From Sorangium cellulosum (lineage in GTDB: Bacteria > Myxococcota_A > Polyangia > Polyangiales > Polyangiaceae): a DNA stretch of 64,000 nt. Position numbers and translations under genes: made by a program. The DNA is taken from positions 6,650,501 through 6,714,500 of the forward strand of contig NZ_CP012670.1 in the NCBI RefSeq assembly GCF_004135735.1, given 5' to 3'. Shown in pieces: positions 1-9,431 of this stretch. The stretch's first letter is position 1; each line of letters starts with the position of its first letter. Below the pieces are notes generated by a model. That model had not been told where the DNA came from and searched no databases. It saw only the letters and a program-made list of their open reading frames with translations.

Positions 1-1
1 G

Positions 2-703
2 GGGTGCGGCAAGTCGACGCTGCTGCGCCTCGTGGCCGGGCTCGACCGCGCCGACGCCGGCGCGGTCGAGGTCGAGCTCGACCAGGACCCCGGCGGCGCG
101 GGCGGCCCGCGCGACACGGGCGGCCCGCGCGGCGCGGGCGGCCCGCGCGACACGGGCGGCCCGCGCGCGCCCATCGCGTACGTCTTCCAGGACGCGCACC
201 TCCTGCCCTGGCGGAGCGTGCTCGACAACGCCGCGCTGCCGCTCGAGCTCTCCGGGGCGCCGCGCGCCGAGCGCCGCGAGGCGGCGTCCGCGGCGCTCGC
301 CCAGGTCGGCCTCGCCGACGCCGGCGCGCGGTACCCGGCGGAGCTCTCCGGCGGCATGCGCATGCGCGTGTCGCTGGCCCGCGCGCTGGTCACGCGCCCG
401 CGGCTGCTCCTGCTCGACGAGCCGTTCGCCGCGCTCGACGAGCTCACCCGCGGCCGGCTCGACGACCAGCTCCGCGCCCTCTGGGCCGAGCTCGGCATGA
501 CGGTGCTCTTCGTGACGCACGCGATCACCGAGGCCGCGTACCTCGCCCAGCGCGCCGTCGTGCTGTCGCCGCGGCCGGCGCGCGTCGTCGCGGAGCGCGC
601 GCTCGACCTGCCGGCGGAGCGGACGGGCGCGCTGCGCACCGAGCCCTCGTTCGCGCGCGAGGTGCGCGCGCTGCACGACGCGCTGGAGCGGGGCGGGGCG
701 TGA
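2..703 (+). CDS. ABC transporter ATP-binding protein, NitT/TauT (SsuB/TauB/NrtD) type, 5' partial
   Basis: Cytoplasmic ATPase of an uptake ABC transporter. The frame enters the window at base 2 with Walker A GCGKST already present, so about 35-40 N-terminal residues lie outside. The Q-loop (AYVFQDAHLLPW), signature (LSGGMRMRVSLARAL), Walker B (LLLLDEPFAALDE) and H-loop (VLFVTHAITEA) follow in order, so the domain is intact. The FQDAHLLPW and THAITEA patterns are those of the nitrate/sulfonate/taurine family, whose partners are one permease type and an NMT1-like binding protein. An odd insertion of four six-residue GGPRxx units sits between the Walker A helix and the Q-loop, where relatives have a short turn. 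No partner gene is adjacent inside the window; a permease plus binding protein of this family without an ATPase lie at 35.4-37.3 kb. The substrate is unknown. Confidence 0.9.
   Translation, partial: GCGKSTLLRLVAGLDRADAGAVEVELDQDPGGAGGPRDTGGPRGAGGPRDTGGPRAPIAYVFQDAHLLPWRSVLDNAALPLELSGAPRAERREAASAALAQVGLADAGARYPAELSGGMRMRVSLARALVTRPRLLLLDEPFAALDELTRGRLDDQLRALWAELGMTVLFVTHAITEAAYLAQRAVVLSPRPARVVAERALDLPAERTGALRTEPSFAREVRALHDALERGGA
101..172 (+). repeat. In-frame 18-bp tandem repeat in the ABC ATPase gene
   Basis: Four 18-bp units (101-118, 119-136, 137-154, 155-172) encode GGPRDT, GGPRGA, GGPRDT and GGPRAP. The period is a multiple of three, so copy-number change would keep the frame. It falls between Walker A and the Q-loop. 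Confidence 0.85.
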
Positions 704-747
704 CGCGCGGCGCCGCGTGACGCGGGGCGGGCGCGACGCCCGGTGCT

Positions 748-1392
748 ATGCTCGGCGCCGTGGAGCCGCTCTCGACCGCATCCCTCTCCGTCGACGAGTA
801 CATCGCCCGCGAGCGCGCGGCGGACGGCAAGAGCGAGTACCTGGACGGCCGCACCCACGCGATGGCGGGCGGCAGCCCACGGCACAACCTGGTGGCGGCG
901 AACCTGACGGCCGCCATCCGCACGCGGCTGCGCGGCACGCCGTGCGTCGCGCTGACCAGCGATCAGCGCATCCTGATCGAGGACACGGGGCTCTACACCT
1001 ACCCCGATCTCGCCGTCGTCTGCGGAGGCGTGAGGGTCCACCCGGTGTTCACGGACACCGTCGTCAACCCCACGGTGCTCGCGGAGGTGCTCTCCCCGTC
1101 GACGGAGGCGTACGATCGCGGCGCCAAGTTCGCGCACTACCGGCGCATCGAGTCGCTCCGCGAGGTGCTCCTCGTCGCGCGCGACGAGCGCTTCGTGGAG
1201 CGCTTCGTGCGCCTGGACGGGGGAGACACGTGGCGGCTCGACACGTGGGCGGACGAGGGCGCCGCGGTGCCCCTCGAGAGCGTCGGCGTGCAGGTGCCGC
1301 TCGACGAGATCTACGAGGGCCTCGAGCAGCTCCCCCCCGAGGACGCGCCCCCGCCGCCGACGCGGCTGCCACGGCCGAAGCCGCGACGGTGA
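748..1392 (+). CDS. Uma2 family (DUF820) putative restriction-endonuclease-fold protein
   Basis: 214-residue protein of the Uma2/DUF820 family, which adopts a PD-(D/E)XK nuclease fold; family members are very numerous in myxobacteria and cyanobacteria and their biological role is unsettled. Visible family features: an N-terminal SVDEYIARE helix, the DGRTHAMAGGSPRHN segment, the YTYPDLAVVC strand that carries the catalytic Asp, and LAEVLSPSTEAYDRGAKF with the downstream Glu. The C-terminal 20 residues are Pro/Arg-rich and probably disordered. The ATG at 748 and an in-frame GTG at 760 are both possible starts. It stands alone, 45 bases after the ABC ATPase, with no recognisable partner. The family assignment is firm; DNA cleavage activity is inference. 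Confidence 0.85.
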   Translation: MLGAVEPLSTASLSVDEYIARERAADGKSEYLDGRTHAMAGGSPRHNLVAANLTAAIRTRLRGTPCVALTSDQRILIEDTGLYTYPDLAVVCGGVRVHPVFTDTVVNPTVLAEVLSPSTEAYDRGAKFAHYRRIESLREVLLVARDERFVERFVRLDGGDTWRLDTWADEGAAVPLESVGVQVPLDEIYEGLEQLPPEDAPPPPTRLPRPKPRR

Positions 1393-1561
1393 GCGCGGCG
1401 CGCGGCCCACCACGGACGTACCGCGCGGCGCGCGCCCCTCTCCGCCGCCGTCACGGGCCGCCGCCGCGCGCGACGCCCACCGTGGGCAGAGCTCCCACTC
1501 GGCGCGCGGCGCGGCGCGCGAACGCGCTTCCCTGTCGTCGGCGCGCCCGTACAATCGTCTC

Positions 1562-4500
1562 ATGCCCACGTCGTCCAGGCGGTTGCTTCCCCTTGCGCTT
1601 CCTTGGTTCGTGCTCGCCGTAGCGGCCTGCAGCGATCCGGAGACCACGACGCCTCCCGGCTCGAGCGGCGGCGACGGCGGCGCGGGCGGCGAAGGCGGAG
1701 AGGGCGGCGACGGCGGCAGCACGACCGACAGCACCGGCGTCGGGTTCGGCGGGGCGCCGACCGGAGAGGGCGGCGCGGGCGGCGCCGAGGACCCGTGCGG
1801 CGGCGCGCAATGCCGGCCGGATCAGCGCTGCGAGGAGCGGTCCGGAGAGGGCGTCTGCGTCGACAACACCTGCGAGGACCTCACCTGCAGCGCGACCGAG
1901 GAGTGCCAGATAACCCCCGAAGGGGGCGCCATCTGCGCCGATAACCGCTGCCGCAGCGACCTCGAGTGCCCCATCAACCGGTACTGCGACGGCGCCGTCT
2001 GTGTCGCCGATACCTGCGCCGCCGGCGAGAGGACGTGCGACGGCGGCAGCCTCCTGCAGTGCGTGTCGAACGGCAGCGAGGCGCGCGCGCTCTTCACGTG
2101 CGGCGGGAGCGCCTATTTCGAGAGCGCCTGCACCGACGACGGCGCGGGGAACGCGAGCTGTCCCTGCGAGGACGACTGGGACTGCCCCACCCACGCCTCG
2201 TGCGAGGCCGGCGCCTGCGCCGGCACCGGCGACGCGCCCACGTGCCTCCTGCCCCCGGTGCCGTTCTCCAACGTCCCGCCGCAGATCGAGATCCAGTGGG
2301 GAGGAAAGGACATCGCCGCCCCGAACGCCGCCGGCAGCCCGTTCCCGATGTCGGCGCAGAACGTCATGACGCCGGCCGTCGCCAACCTCGACGACGACAA
2401 CGGCGACGGGCTCATCAACGAGCTCGACTTCCCCGAGATCCTCTTCACGACGTTCTGCGGCACCGAGTACAAGAGCAACGGCGTGCTCCGCGCGATCCAC
2501 GGCGGCGGCCCCGGCAAGGGGCGCGACTACTTCGCCGTGCTCGGCGACAAGGTGTGGCGCGAGGGCGATCCCATCGACGTGCCCTACGCCTGCGACGACG
2601 CGGCGCTGCGGCCGACCTCCGCGCTGGCCGTCGGCGACCTCGACAGGGACGGCGTCCCCGAGATCGTCGCGGTCACCGAGGCGTCGGGGCTCCAGATCTT
2701 CAGCAACACGGGCGAGACGAGGCTCCTCGCGAACAACCTCTGGACCGGCTACGCGGAGCCGGCGCCGGCGATCGCCGACCTCGATGGACAGGGGCTCCCG
2801 GAGATCGTGATCGGGCGGCACGCGTTCACCCTCCACGTCGACGAGGCGACCGGCGCGCTCGCGATCCTCGACCATTTCGAGGGGACCCAGATGCACGGGA
2901 TCCAGGCGAGCGACGCGCTCAACTCGTTCGGGCCGATCACGTGCGTCGCGAACATCCAGGGCGACTCCCGGCTGGAGATCGTCGCGGGCAGCAGCGCCTA
3001 CGCCCTGCCCCGCCCGCCGGCCGGCGTGACCCGGAGGTCCGAGTGCGCGCCCCCCTACGACGATCCCGAGGCGGCCGCGTTCTGCGCGGGGGAGCTGCTC
3101 CTCGTGTGGGATGGGCAGGCCGTGAACGGCGCGGCCAACATCCCGAACGCGCAGCGCGACGGGTTCTGCGCCGTGGCCGACGTGCTCGGCGAGGACGGCG
3201 CCTCCCCCGGCCCCGACACCCCGCTCGATCAGGTGCCGGAGGTGATCCTGATCAACAACGGGTATTTCTACGTGCTCAACGGGCAGGACGGCACGATCCT
3301 GCGCCGCACGATCATGGGCCAGGGCGCGTCGACCGGCGGCGGGGCGCCGAACGTGGACGACTTCGACGGCGACGGCTTCCCCGAGATCGGCACGGCGTTC
3401 GGGCGGCGCTACGTGATGTTCGACCTCCAGCCGCCGACCGCGGCGTGCCCGGCGTGGCTCAACCCGCTCGAGGACGACGGCCCGGAGCCTGGCAATCCGC
3501 CGCGCACCCCGAACGGCAAGGCGTGCCAGACCGATGACGACTGCGGCGCCCCGGGCGAGGCGACGTGCAACCCGCAGACGGGCGCCTGCGTCTGCTACCA
3601 CAACGGCTGGATGCGCGTCACCGAGGACAACTCCAGCCGCGCCACCGGCTCGAGCGTGTTCGACTTCAACGGCGACGGCGCCGCCGAGGTCATCTACAAC
3701 GACGAGTGCTATTTCCGCATCTACGACGGCGTGACGGCCAGTGTCCTGTTCAAGGAGCACTCCCCGAGCCGCACCCGCACCGAGTACCCGGTCGTGGCCG
3801 ACGTCGATAACGACGGCAACGCCGAGATCGTGTTCGCCACGTCGAACGAGTCGGACCACTGCGACGAGGGCCGTGATTTCAACAACGGCCTGGAGGTCTG
3901 GGGCGATCCCAACGACCTCTGGGTCCCGGCCCGCCGCATCTGGAACCAGCACGGCTATCACGTGACGAACGTGCTCGAGAGCGGCGCCATCCCCGCGCAG
4001 GAGCCCGAGAGCTGGAAGTCCTACGGCGGCCGCGCCTACAACCTCTACCGGTCGAACCCGCGGTCGTCCGGGATCGCGCCGGACCTCGCGCTGAGCGGCA
4101 TCCAGATGGCGTCGCCCGACGCGACGTGCGGCGAGCTCACCGACAACATCGACATCACCGTGCGCGTCGAGAACCAGGGCGACCTGCGCGTGGGCCCCGG
4201 CGTCGTCGTCAGCTTCCACGGCGAGTGGGACACGCCGGCCACCTCCGAGCCGCTCCTCGACGCGGGCGGCGCGCCCCTCCAGGCGGTCCTCCGGACCAGC
4301 ATCGAGCCGCACAGCTCCCTGCTCGTCACGGTGAGCTACAGCGCCGGGAACAACCCGCAGGCGACGCTGCCCGCCCGCGTGCGCGCGGTCGTCGACGAGG
4401 GCGGCGTGGAGCGCGAGTGCAAGGAGGACAACAACGAGCAGACCGTCGCCGTGGACGCCGGCGGCGCGCGCCCGGACCTCCAGCTCCAGATCGGCCGGGT

Positions 4501-4825
4501 GGCCACCGCGCAGTGCCCCCAGGGGCAGGTCGACGTCCCGACGACGGTCGTGAACGCCGGGTCCGCGCCGGCCAGCAACGTGCGGGTCCGGTACTACGCG
4601 GGCGACCCCGCGCAGGGCGGGAAGGTGCTCCACGAGGAGGTCATCCCGGGGCCGATCGCGCCGGGGGCGAGCGCGAGCATCACCGCCGCGATCAAGGACT
4701 TCCCGTGGAACCTCTCGATCCTGATCCACGGCGTCGTCGATCCGGACGGCGAGCTCGACGAGTGCAACGGCGGGAACAACCGGGACGCCGCGCCGGACAA
4801 GGTCCGGTGCGAGCACGTCGACTGA
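1562..4825 (+). CDS. Large secreted lipoprotein with Cys-rich region, FG-GAP/VCBS repeats and CARDB-like C-terminus
   Basis: 1087-residue exported lipoprotein. The signal peptide ends in lipobox VAAC with the acylated Cys at residue 23, followed by a Gly-rich linker to about residue 75. Residues ~78-230 are Cys-rich with short EGF/EB-like modules (for example CRPDQRC, CSATEECQ). Residues ~265-840 contain repeated FG-GAP/VCBS calcium-binding blades (DLDRDGVPEIV, DFDGDGFPEIG, DFNGDGAAEVIY, DVDNDGNAEIV), which predict a beta-propeller. Two CARDB-like immunoglobulin-fold repeats follow (~870-960 and ~970-1080; VRVENQGDLRV, TTVVNAGSAPASN). Proteins of this layout are common in myxobacteria and are thought to act in adhesion or surface assembly; no enzyme motif was seen. 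It has its own transcription unit, with 169 bases upstream. Confidence 0.9.
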   Translation: MPTSSRRLLPLALPWFVLAVAACSDPETTTPPGSSGGDGGAGGEGGEGGDGGSTTDSTGVGFGGAPTGEGGAGGAEDPCGGAQCRPDQRCEERSGEGVCVDNTCEDLTCSATEECQITPEGGAICADNRCRSDLECPINRYCDGAVCVADTCAAGERTCDGGSLLQCVSNGSEARALFTCGGSAYFESACTDDGAGNASCPCEDDWDCPTHASCEAGACAGTGDAPTCLLPPVPFSNVPPQIEIQWGGKDIAAPNAAGSPFPMSAQNVMTPAVANLDDDNGDGLINELDFPEILFTTFCGTEYKSNGVLRAIHGGGPGKGRDYFAVLGDKVWREGDPIDVPYACDDAALRPTSALAVGDLDRDGVPEIVAVTEASGLQIFSNTGETRLLANNLWTGYAEPAPAIADLDGQGLPEIVIGRHAFTLHVDEATGALAILDHFEGTQMHGIQASDALNSFGPITCVANIQGDSRLEIVAGSSAYALPRPPAGVTRRSECAPPYDDPEAAAFCAGELLLVWDGQAVNGAANIPNAQRDGFCAVADVLGEDGASPGPDTPLDQVPEVILINNGYFYVLNGQDGTILRRTIMGQGASTGGGAPNVDDFDGDGFPEIGTAFGRRYVMFDLQPPTAACPAWLNPLEDDGPEPGNPPRTPNGKACQTDDDCGAPGEATCNPQTGACVCYHNGWMRVTEDNSSRATGSSVFDFNGDGAAEVIYNDECYFRIYDGVTASVLFKEHSPSRTRTEYPVVADVDNDGNAEIVFATSNESDHCDEGRDFNNGLEVWGDPNDLWVPARRIWNQHGYHVTNVLESGAIPAQEPESWKSYGGRAYNLYRSNPRSSGIAPDLALSGIQMASPDATCGELTDNIDITVRVENQGDLRVGPGVVVSFHGEWDTPATSEPLLDAGGAPLQAVLRTSIEPHSSLLVTVSYSAGNNPQATLPARVRAVVDEGGVERECKEDNNEQTVAVDAGGARPDLQLQIGRVATAQCPQGQVDVPTTVVNAGSAPASNVRVRYYAGDPAQGGKVLHEEVIPGPIAPGASASITAAIKDFPWNLSILIHGVVDPDGELDECNGGNNRDAAPDKVRCEHVD

Positions 4826-4890
4826 CGCGCCGGCGCGCGGCCGGTGGCGCCCGCGCGCCCCGGCTGGCCGCGCGCCCCGGCCAGGCGGCG

Positions 4891-4962
4891 CGGCGGCGCG
4901 CGCCTCCTGGCCGCGCGGCGCGGCGGCGCGCGCCTCCTGGCCGCGCGGCGCGGCGGCGCGCG
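4891..4962. repeat. 30-bp G/C-only tandem repeat, about 2.4 copies, between genes
   Basis: Perfect 30-bp units at 4891-4920 and 4921-4950 and a 12-base partial third unit, inside the 256-base gap between the FG-GAP lipoprotein and the ABC-F gene. The rest of this gap is also almost pure G/C. No promoter could be read. Confidence 0.8.
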
Positions 4963-5081
4963 AACGCCGCGCGCCTCCTGCGCGGGCGGGGTGCTATGCC
5001 TGTGCGCCGCGCCCCGCGCGCGCCCCGGGCCCGCCGGCGGCGGCGCGCGCCGGCGCGCGGCGCGACCAGGACCAGAAGGCC

Positions 5082-7013
5082 ATGCTCGGAACCTCGAACC
5101 TCGCGAAGTCCTACGGTGACCGGACCCTCTTCGAGGGCGTCTCGCTCAAGCTCAACGCGGGATCCCGCTATGGCCTGGTGGGCGCCAACGGCTCGGGGAA
5201 GACCACCTTCCTCAAGATCGTCGCGGGCGACGAGCCCGCGACGGACGGGAACGTCATCCTCCCGAAGGACGCGCGCGTGGGCGTGCTCCGGCAGGACCGG
5301 TTCCTGAGCGACGAGCAGGTGATCCTGGATCTCGCGATGATGGGCGACCGCATCGTGTGGGACGCGCTCGTCGCGTCGCGCCGCCTGGCCGAGGACGGCG
5401 GCGGCGACCCCGGCCGGCTCGCCGACCTCGAGGACGTGATCCGCGCCCACGACGGCTACACCCTGGAGGCGCGCGCGAGCGCCGTGCTGGAGGGGCTCGG
5501 CATCCCGGTCGAGGCGCACCGGAGGACGCTCTCCACGCTGTCGGGCGGCTTCAAGCTGCGCGTGCTCCTCGCCCAGGTCCTGCTCGGCGGCTCGGACGTG
5601 CTCCTGCTCGACGAGCCCACGAACCACCTCGACATCCTCTCGATCCGGTGGCTCGAGAAGTTCCTCGCCGGCTACAAGGGCTGCGCCGTCGTCATCTCCC
5701 ACGACCAGCGCTTCCTCGACAACGTGGCGACGCACATCCTGGACGTCGACTACGGGACGATCGCCCTCTACACCGGCAACTACGCCGCGTTCGTGGTCGA
5801 GAAGCAGGCGATCCGCGAGCGCAAAGAGGCGGAGATCGCGCGCGCCGAGAAGATCATCGCCGAGAAGCGCGCGTTCGTGGAGCGGTTCGGCGCCAAGGCG
5901 ACCAAGGCGAAGCAGGCGCAGAGCCGGCTCAAGCAGATCGAGCGGATCGAGGTCGAGGAGCTCGCCGAGACGTCGCGGCGCACGCCGGTGTTCCGCTTCG
6001 GCATCCAGCGGCCGAGCGGGCGCGACGTGCTCGAGGCGCGGGGCATCTCGAAGGCGTACGGCGACAAGCAGGTGCTGCGCGACGTGTCGTTGTCGGTCCG
6101 GCGCGGCGAGCGGGTCGCGGTGATCGGGCCGAACGGGCTCGGCAAGTCCACGCTGCTCAAGATCCTCGTGGGCCGCCTCGCGCCCGACGCGGGCTCCGCG
6201 TCGTGGGGCCACGAGGTCCGCGTCGGCTACTTCGCCCAGGACCACCGGGAGCTGCTCGACGACGCGGCGATGACCCCGCTCTCGTTCCTGTGGGCGGCGT
6301 GCCCCGACGAGTCGCCGAGCTACGTGCGCGGCCAGCTCGGCAGGGCGCTGTTCTCCGGCGACGACGTGGAGAAGAGCGTGGGCTCGCTCTCCGGCGGCGA
6401 GGCCGCGCGGCTCATCTTCTGCCGCATCCTCGTGGAGCGGCCCAACGTGCTCGTGCTCGACGAGCCGACCAACCACCTCGATCTCGAGGCGATCCACGGG
6501 CTCGTGGAGGGGCTCAAGGCGTACGAGGGGACGGTGATCTTCGTCTCGCACGATCGCTTCTTCGTGTCCGAGCTGGCGACGCGGATCCTCGAGGTCACGC
6601 CGGGCGGGCCGCGCGATTTCCCCGGCACCTACGAGGAGTACCTGGCCGGCTGCGGCGACGACCACCTCGACGCCGACGCCGTGGTGCTCAAGGCGAAGCG
6701 CGAGCACCAGAAGGCGGCGCCGGCGGGGAGCGAGGCCGCGGGCGGCTCGTGGGAGGAGCAGAAGCGGCGGCGCAACCGGCAGAAGGAGCTGCCGGCGCGG
6801 CGCGACAAGGTGCTCGCGGCCATCGAGGCGGCCGAGGCGCGCAAGAAGGCGATCTTCGACCTGTACTGCAGCGACGGGTTCTTCGAGCGCACGGACAAGG
6901 CGGAGATCGCCGCGCTCAAGGCCGAGGAGGAGGCGCTCGGGCCGCGCATCGACGCCCTCATGGCCGAGTGGGAGCAGCTCGAGCAGGAGATCGCCGAGCT
7001 CGGCGCGGGCTGA
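5082..7013 (+). CDS. ABC-F family ATPase (Uup/EttA-like translation factor)
   Basis: 643-residue soluble protein with two ABC domains in one chain and no membrane segment, the hallmark of ABC-F factors, which act on the ribosome (translation rescue or antibiotic resistance) and not in transport. Domain 1 has Walker A GANGSGKTT (~residue 32), signature LSGGFKLRVLLAQ and Walker B LLLDEPTNHLD. The inter-domain linker (~235-320) is highly charged, as expected of the P-site tRNA interaction motif. Domain 2 has GPNGLGKST, LSGGEAARLIFCR and VLVLDEPTNHLD. Residues ~545-643 form a charged coiled coil like the C-terminal extension of Uup. Note GLGKST in the second Walker A. It is a single gene; which ABC-F subfamily it belongs to cannot be settled by eye. 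Confidence 0.93.
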   Translation: MLGTSNLAKSYGDRTLFEGVSLKLNAGSRYGLVGANGSGKTTFLKIVAGDEPATDGNVILPKDARVGVLRQDRFLSDEQVILDLAMMGDRIVWDALVASRRLAEDGGGDPGRLADLEDVIRAHDGYTLEARASAVLEGLGIPVEAHRRTLSTLSGGFKLRVLLAQVLLGGSDVLLLDEPTNHLDILSIRWLEKFLAGYKGCAVVISHDQRFLDNVATHILDVDYGTIALYTGNYAAFVVEKQAIRERKEAEIARAEKIIAEKRAFVERFGAKATKAKQAQSRLKQIERIEVEELAETSRRTPVFRFGIQRPSGRDVLEARGISKAYGDKQVLRDVSLSVRRGERVAVIGPNGLGKSTLLKILVGRLAPDAGSASWGHEVRVGYFAQDHRELLDDAAMTPLSFLWAACPDESPSYVRGQLGRALFSGDDVEKSVGSLSGGEAARLIFCRILVERPNVLVLDEPTNHLDLEAIHGLVEGLKAYEGTVIFVSHDRFFVSELATRILEVTPGGPRDFPGTYEEYLAGCGDDHLDADAVVLKAKREHQKAAPAGSEAAGGSWEEQKRRRNRQKELPARRDKVLAAIEAAEARKKAIFDLYCSDGFFERTDKAEIAALKAEEEALGPRIDALMAEWEQLEQEIAELGAG

Positions 7014-7035
7014 GCGGCGCGCCGGGCGCCCTGGC

Positions 7036-9240
7036 TCAGGCGGGGATCTGGGCGATGCCCTCCCGCTCCCAGTGGCGGTGCTGCGCGATCGCCCGGATGA
7101 GCTCCGCGCTGAAGGGCGCGAGCCCCGCCGCGGGGTCGCGCAGGGTGACCACGCCCTTGTCCGACAGCGGCGGCCCCGAGGGCTGCGCCGCGGCCAGGGC
7201 CACGCCCTGGATGGACGACGACGCGAGGAGCTCGACCCCCTCGCCCGTCGCCCCGATCGCCTTGCAGTGCTTGAACGCCTGGTTGACGAAATGCACCGCC
7301 GCGCCCAGCCCCGAGAGCGTCTCGACGCTCTTTCGCCCGCCGGGGACGTAGACCGCGTCGAACTGGACCGAGCGCGCCGTGAGCAGCGACATGTCCGCCT
7401 CCACCGCGCGGCCGTCGTCGCCGGTGACCGGCCCGAGGGACGTCGACACCACCCGCGCGTGCGCGCCGGCGGCCTCGAGCGCCGCCCGCACGGCCGCGAG
7501 CTGGGCGCCGCTGAACCCGTCCGCGGCGAGCACCGCGACGAGCCGGCTCTTCACGGTGTCCTTCACCGTGTTCTCCATGCTGAGCGCGGGCGACGCGCTC
7601 ACCGAGCGCTTGCCCGCGGGCGCGCCCGCGGCCTTGCCGCCCGCGGCCGTGCCGCCCTTCGAGGGGACCTGGGGCTGGATCGCGGGCACGGCGACGCCGA
7701 CGCCCTCGGCGACCCGCCGGCCGAGCTCGGCGTCGATCTCGGCGAGCCGCGTGACCATGCGCTCGCGCACCTGCTTGCTCGCGACGTTGCCGAGCTCGAA
7801 GCGCGCCGCGTCGACGAGGTGCCGCTTCTCGGGCTCGGAGAGGCTGTTCCAGAAGAGCCGCGGCTGGGTGAGGTGGTCCTTGAAGCTCGCGCTCCGCTCG
7901 CGCACCTTGGGCCCGGCGACCCGCTCGGGGTAGTGCACGAAGGCGCCCGTCGTGAACGACGCGGTCATGGGACAGCCGCCGGCGAGCGAGTTCGGGACGT
8001 AGTGCGCCCGGCCCTGCTTGATCCGCTGCTGCATGAAGCCGTCGCGGTTCTGGTTGTGCACCGGGGCGAGCGGGCGGTTGATGGGGATCTGCGCGAAGTT
8101 CGGGCCGCCGAGGCGGAGGAGCTGCGTGTCGAGGTACGAGAAGTTCCGGATCTGGAGCAGGGGGTCGTCGGTGAAGTCGATCCCGGGCACCACGTTGGCC
8201 GTGTGGAACGCGATCTGCTCGGTCTCCGCGAAGAAGTTGTCCGGGTTGCGGTTCAAGGTCAGCTTGCCGATGCGGCGCACCGGCACGAGCTCCTCGGGCA
8301 CGATCTTCGTCGCGTCGAGCAGATCGAAGTCGAAGGCGAGCTCGTCCTCCTCCTCGATGATCTGCACCCCGAGCTCGTACTCGGGGTAATCGCCCCGCTC
8401 GATGGCGTCCCAGAGATCGCGGCGGTGGTAGTCCGGGTCCCTCCCGGTGAGCTCGTGCGCCTCGTCCCAGGCGAGGGCGTGCACGCCGAGGAGCGGCTTC
8501 CAGTGGAACTTGACGAAGCGCGATTTGCCCTGCGCGTCGACGAGGCGGAAGGTGTGGACGCCGAAGCCCTCCATCATGCGGAAGCTCCGCGGGATGGCGC
8601 GGTCGGAGAGCACCCACATGGCCATGTGGGTCGACTCCGGCATGAGCGAGATGAAGTCCCAGGCGGTGTCGTGCGCCGTCGAGGCCTGCGGGATCTCCCG
8701 GTCCGGCTCCGGCTTGAGCGCGTGGATGACGTCCGGGAACTTGATGCCGTCTTGAATGAAGAAGACCGGGATGTTGTTGGCGACGAGGTCGAAGTTCCCC
8801 TCCGGGGTGTAGAACTTCGTCGCGAAGCCGCGCACGTCGCGGACCGTGTCCGCCGACCCGCGGGAGCCGACCACGGTGGAGAACCGCACGAAGACGGGCG
8901 TCTTGACGCTCGGGTCCTGCAAGAACCCCGCCTTCGTGTACTCGGCCATCGACTCGTAGACCTGGAAATAGCCGTGCGCCCCCGATCCGCGCGCGTGGAC
9001 CACGCGCTCCGGGATGCGCTCGTGGTCGAAGTGCGTGATCTTCTCGCGCACGTGGAAGTCTTCGAGGAGCGCTGGCCCCCTCTCGCCAACCTTGAGCGAG
9101 TCGTCCGTGCTGTCGATCCGGATGCCCTGGTCGGTCGAGAGGACCGTACCTGTCAGATCCTCGCGGTGCGGCTCCAGGCTCTCGATCTTGGCGTTCGCGC
9201 CGCCCCGGGGGCCCGCGCCCTTCTTGCCTTGCTCGGCCAT
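7036..9240 (-). CDS. katE: Large-subunit monofunctional catalase (HPII type) with C-terminal DJ-1/GATase-like domain
   Basis: 734-residue clade II catalase (E. coli HPII is 753), which breaks down hydrogen peroxide with heme. The catalytic His lies in VVHARGSGAHGYF; IPVFFIQDGIKFPD, HDTAWDFISLMPEST and the FSYLDTQLLRL segment carrying the heme-ligand Tyr are all present, as is NRNPDNFFAETEQ. After a Pro/Ala/Gly linker at ~505-545, residues ~560-734 form the flavodoxin-like domain typical of large catalases (VAVLAADGFSGAQL, AVYVPGGRKS). The start is supported by a GAGGAGG ribosome site a few bases upstream of the ATG at 9240. It is a single gene, convergent with the ABC-F gene. Large catalases are usually stationary-phase enzymes; no regulator site was recognised. 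Confidence 0.97.
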   Translation of the reverse strand: MAEQGKKGAGPRGGANAKIESLEPHREDLTGTVLSTDQGIRIDSTDDSLKVGERGPALLEDFHVREKITHFDHERIPERVVHARGSGAHGYFQVYESMAEYTKAGFLQDPSVKTPVFVRFSTVVGSRGSADTVRDVRGFATKFYTPEGNFDLVANNIPVFFIQDGIKFPDVIHALKPEPDREIPQASTAHDTAWDFISLMPESTHMAMWVLSDRAIPRSFRMMEGFGVHTFRLVDAQGKSRFVKFHWKPLLGVHALAWDEAHELTGRDPDYHRRDLWDAIERGDYPEYELGVQIIEEEDELAFDFDLLDATKIVPEELVPVRRIGKLTLNRNPDNFFAETEQIAFHTANVVPGIDFTDDPLLQIRNFSYLDTQLLRLGGPNFAQIPINRPLAPVHNQNRDGFMQQRIKQGRAHYVPNSLAGGCPMTASFTTGAFVHYPERVAGPKVRERSASFKDHLTQPRLFWNSLSEPEKRHLVDAARFELGNVASKQVRERMVTRLAEIDAELGRRVAEGVGVAVPAIQPQVPSKGGTAAGGKAAGAPAGKRSVSASPALSMENTVKDTVKSRLVAVLAADGFSGAQLAAVRAALEAAGAHARVVSTSLGPVTGDDGRAVEADMSLLTARSVQFDAVYVPGGRKSVETLSGLGAAVHFVNQAFKHCKAIGATGEGVELLASSSIQGVALAAAQPSGPPLSDKGVVTLRDPAAGLAPFSAELIRAIAQHRHWEREGIAQIPA

Positions 9241-9431
9241 GCGTCCTCCTCGTTCTCCTGCCGGCCAGAGGCCTGCGCAGGTGGCGATTGGATGCGTGGG
9301 CGAGGGGCGCGTCGCGCCGACGCGCCCCGGCGCGGGCGAGGCGTCGAGCGGGGGAGTCGAGGGCGGAAGAGGAACGTCGCCGGCGGCGGGAGGTTGCCTG
9401 TCCCACGCCGCCGCGCATCACCGGGGGTCGA

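Noticed and set aside
1451..4816. 1121-residue open frame on the minus strand opposite the FG-GAP lipoprotein gene
   Set aside because: Val/Arg/Asp-rich translation without domains. It mirrors the codon bias of the plus-strand gene, which has a signal peptide and FG-GAP repeats. Same reasoning for long minus-strand frames opposite the ABC-F gene, polB and others.
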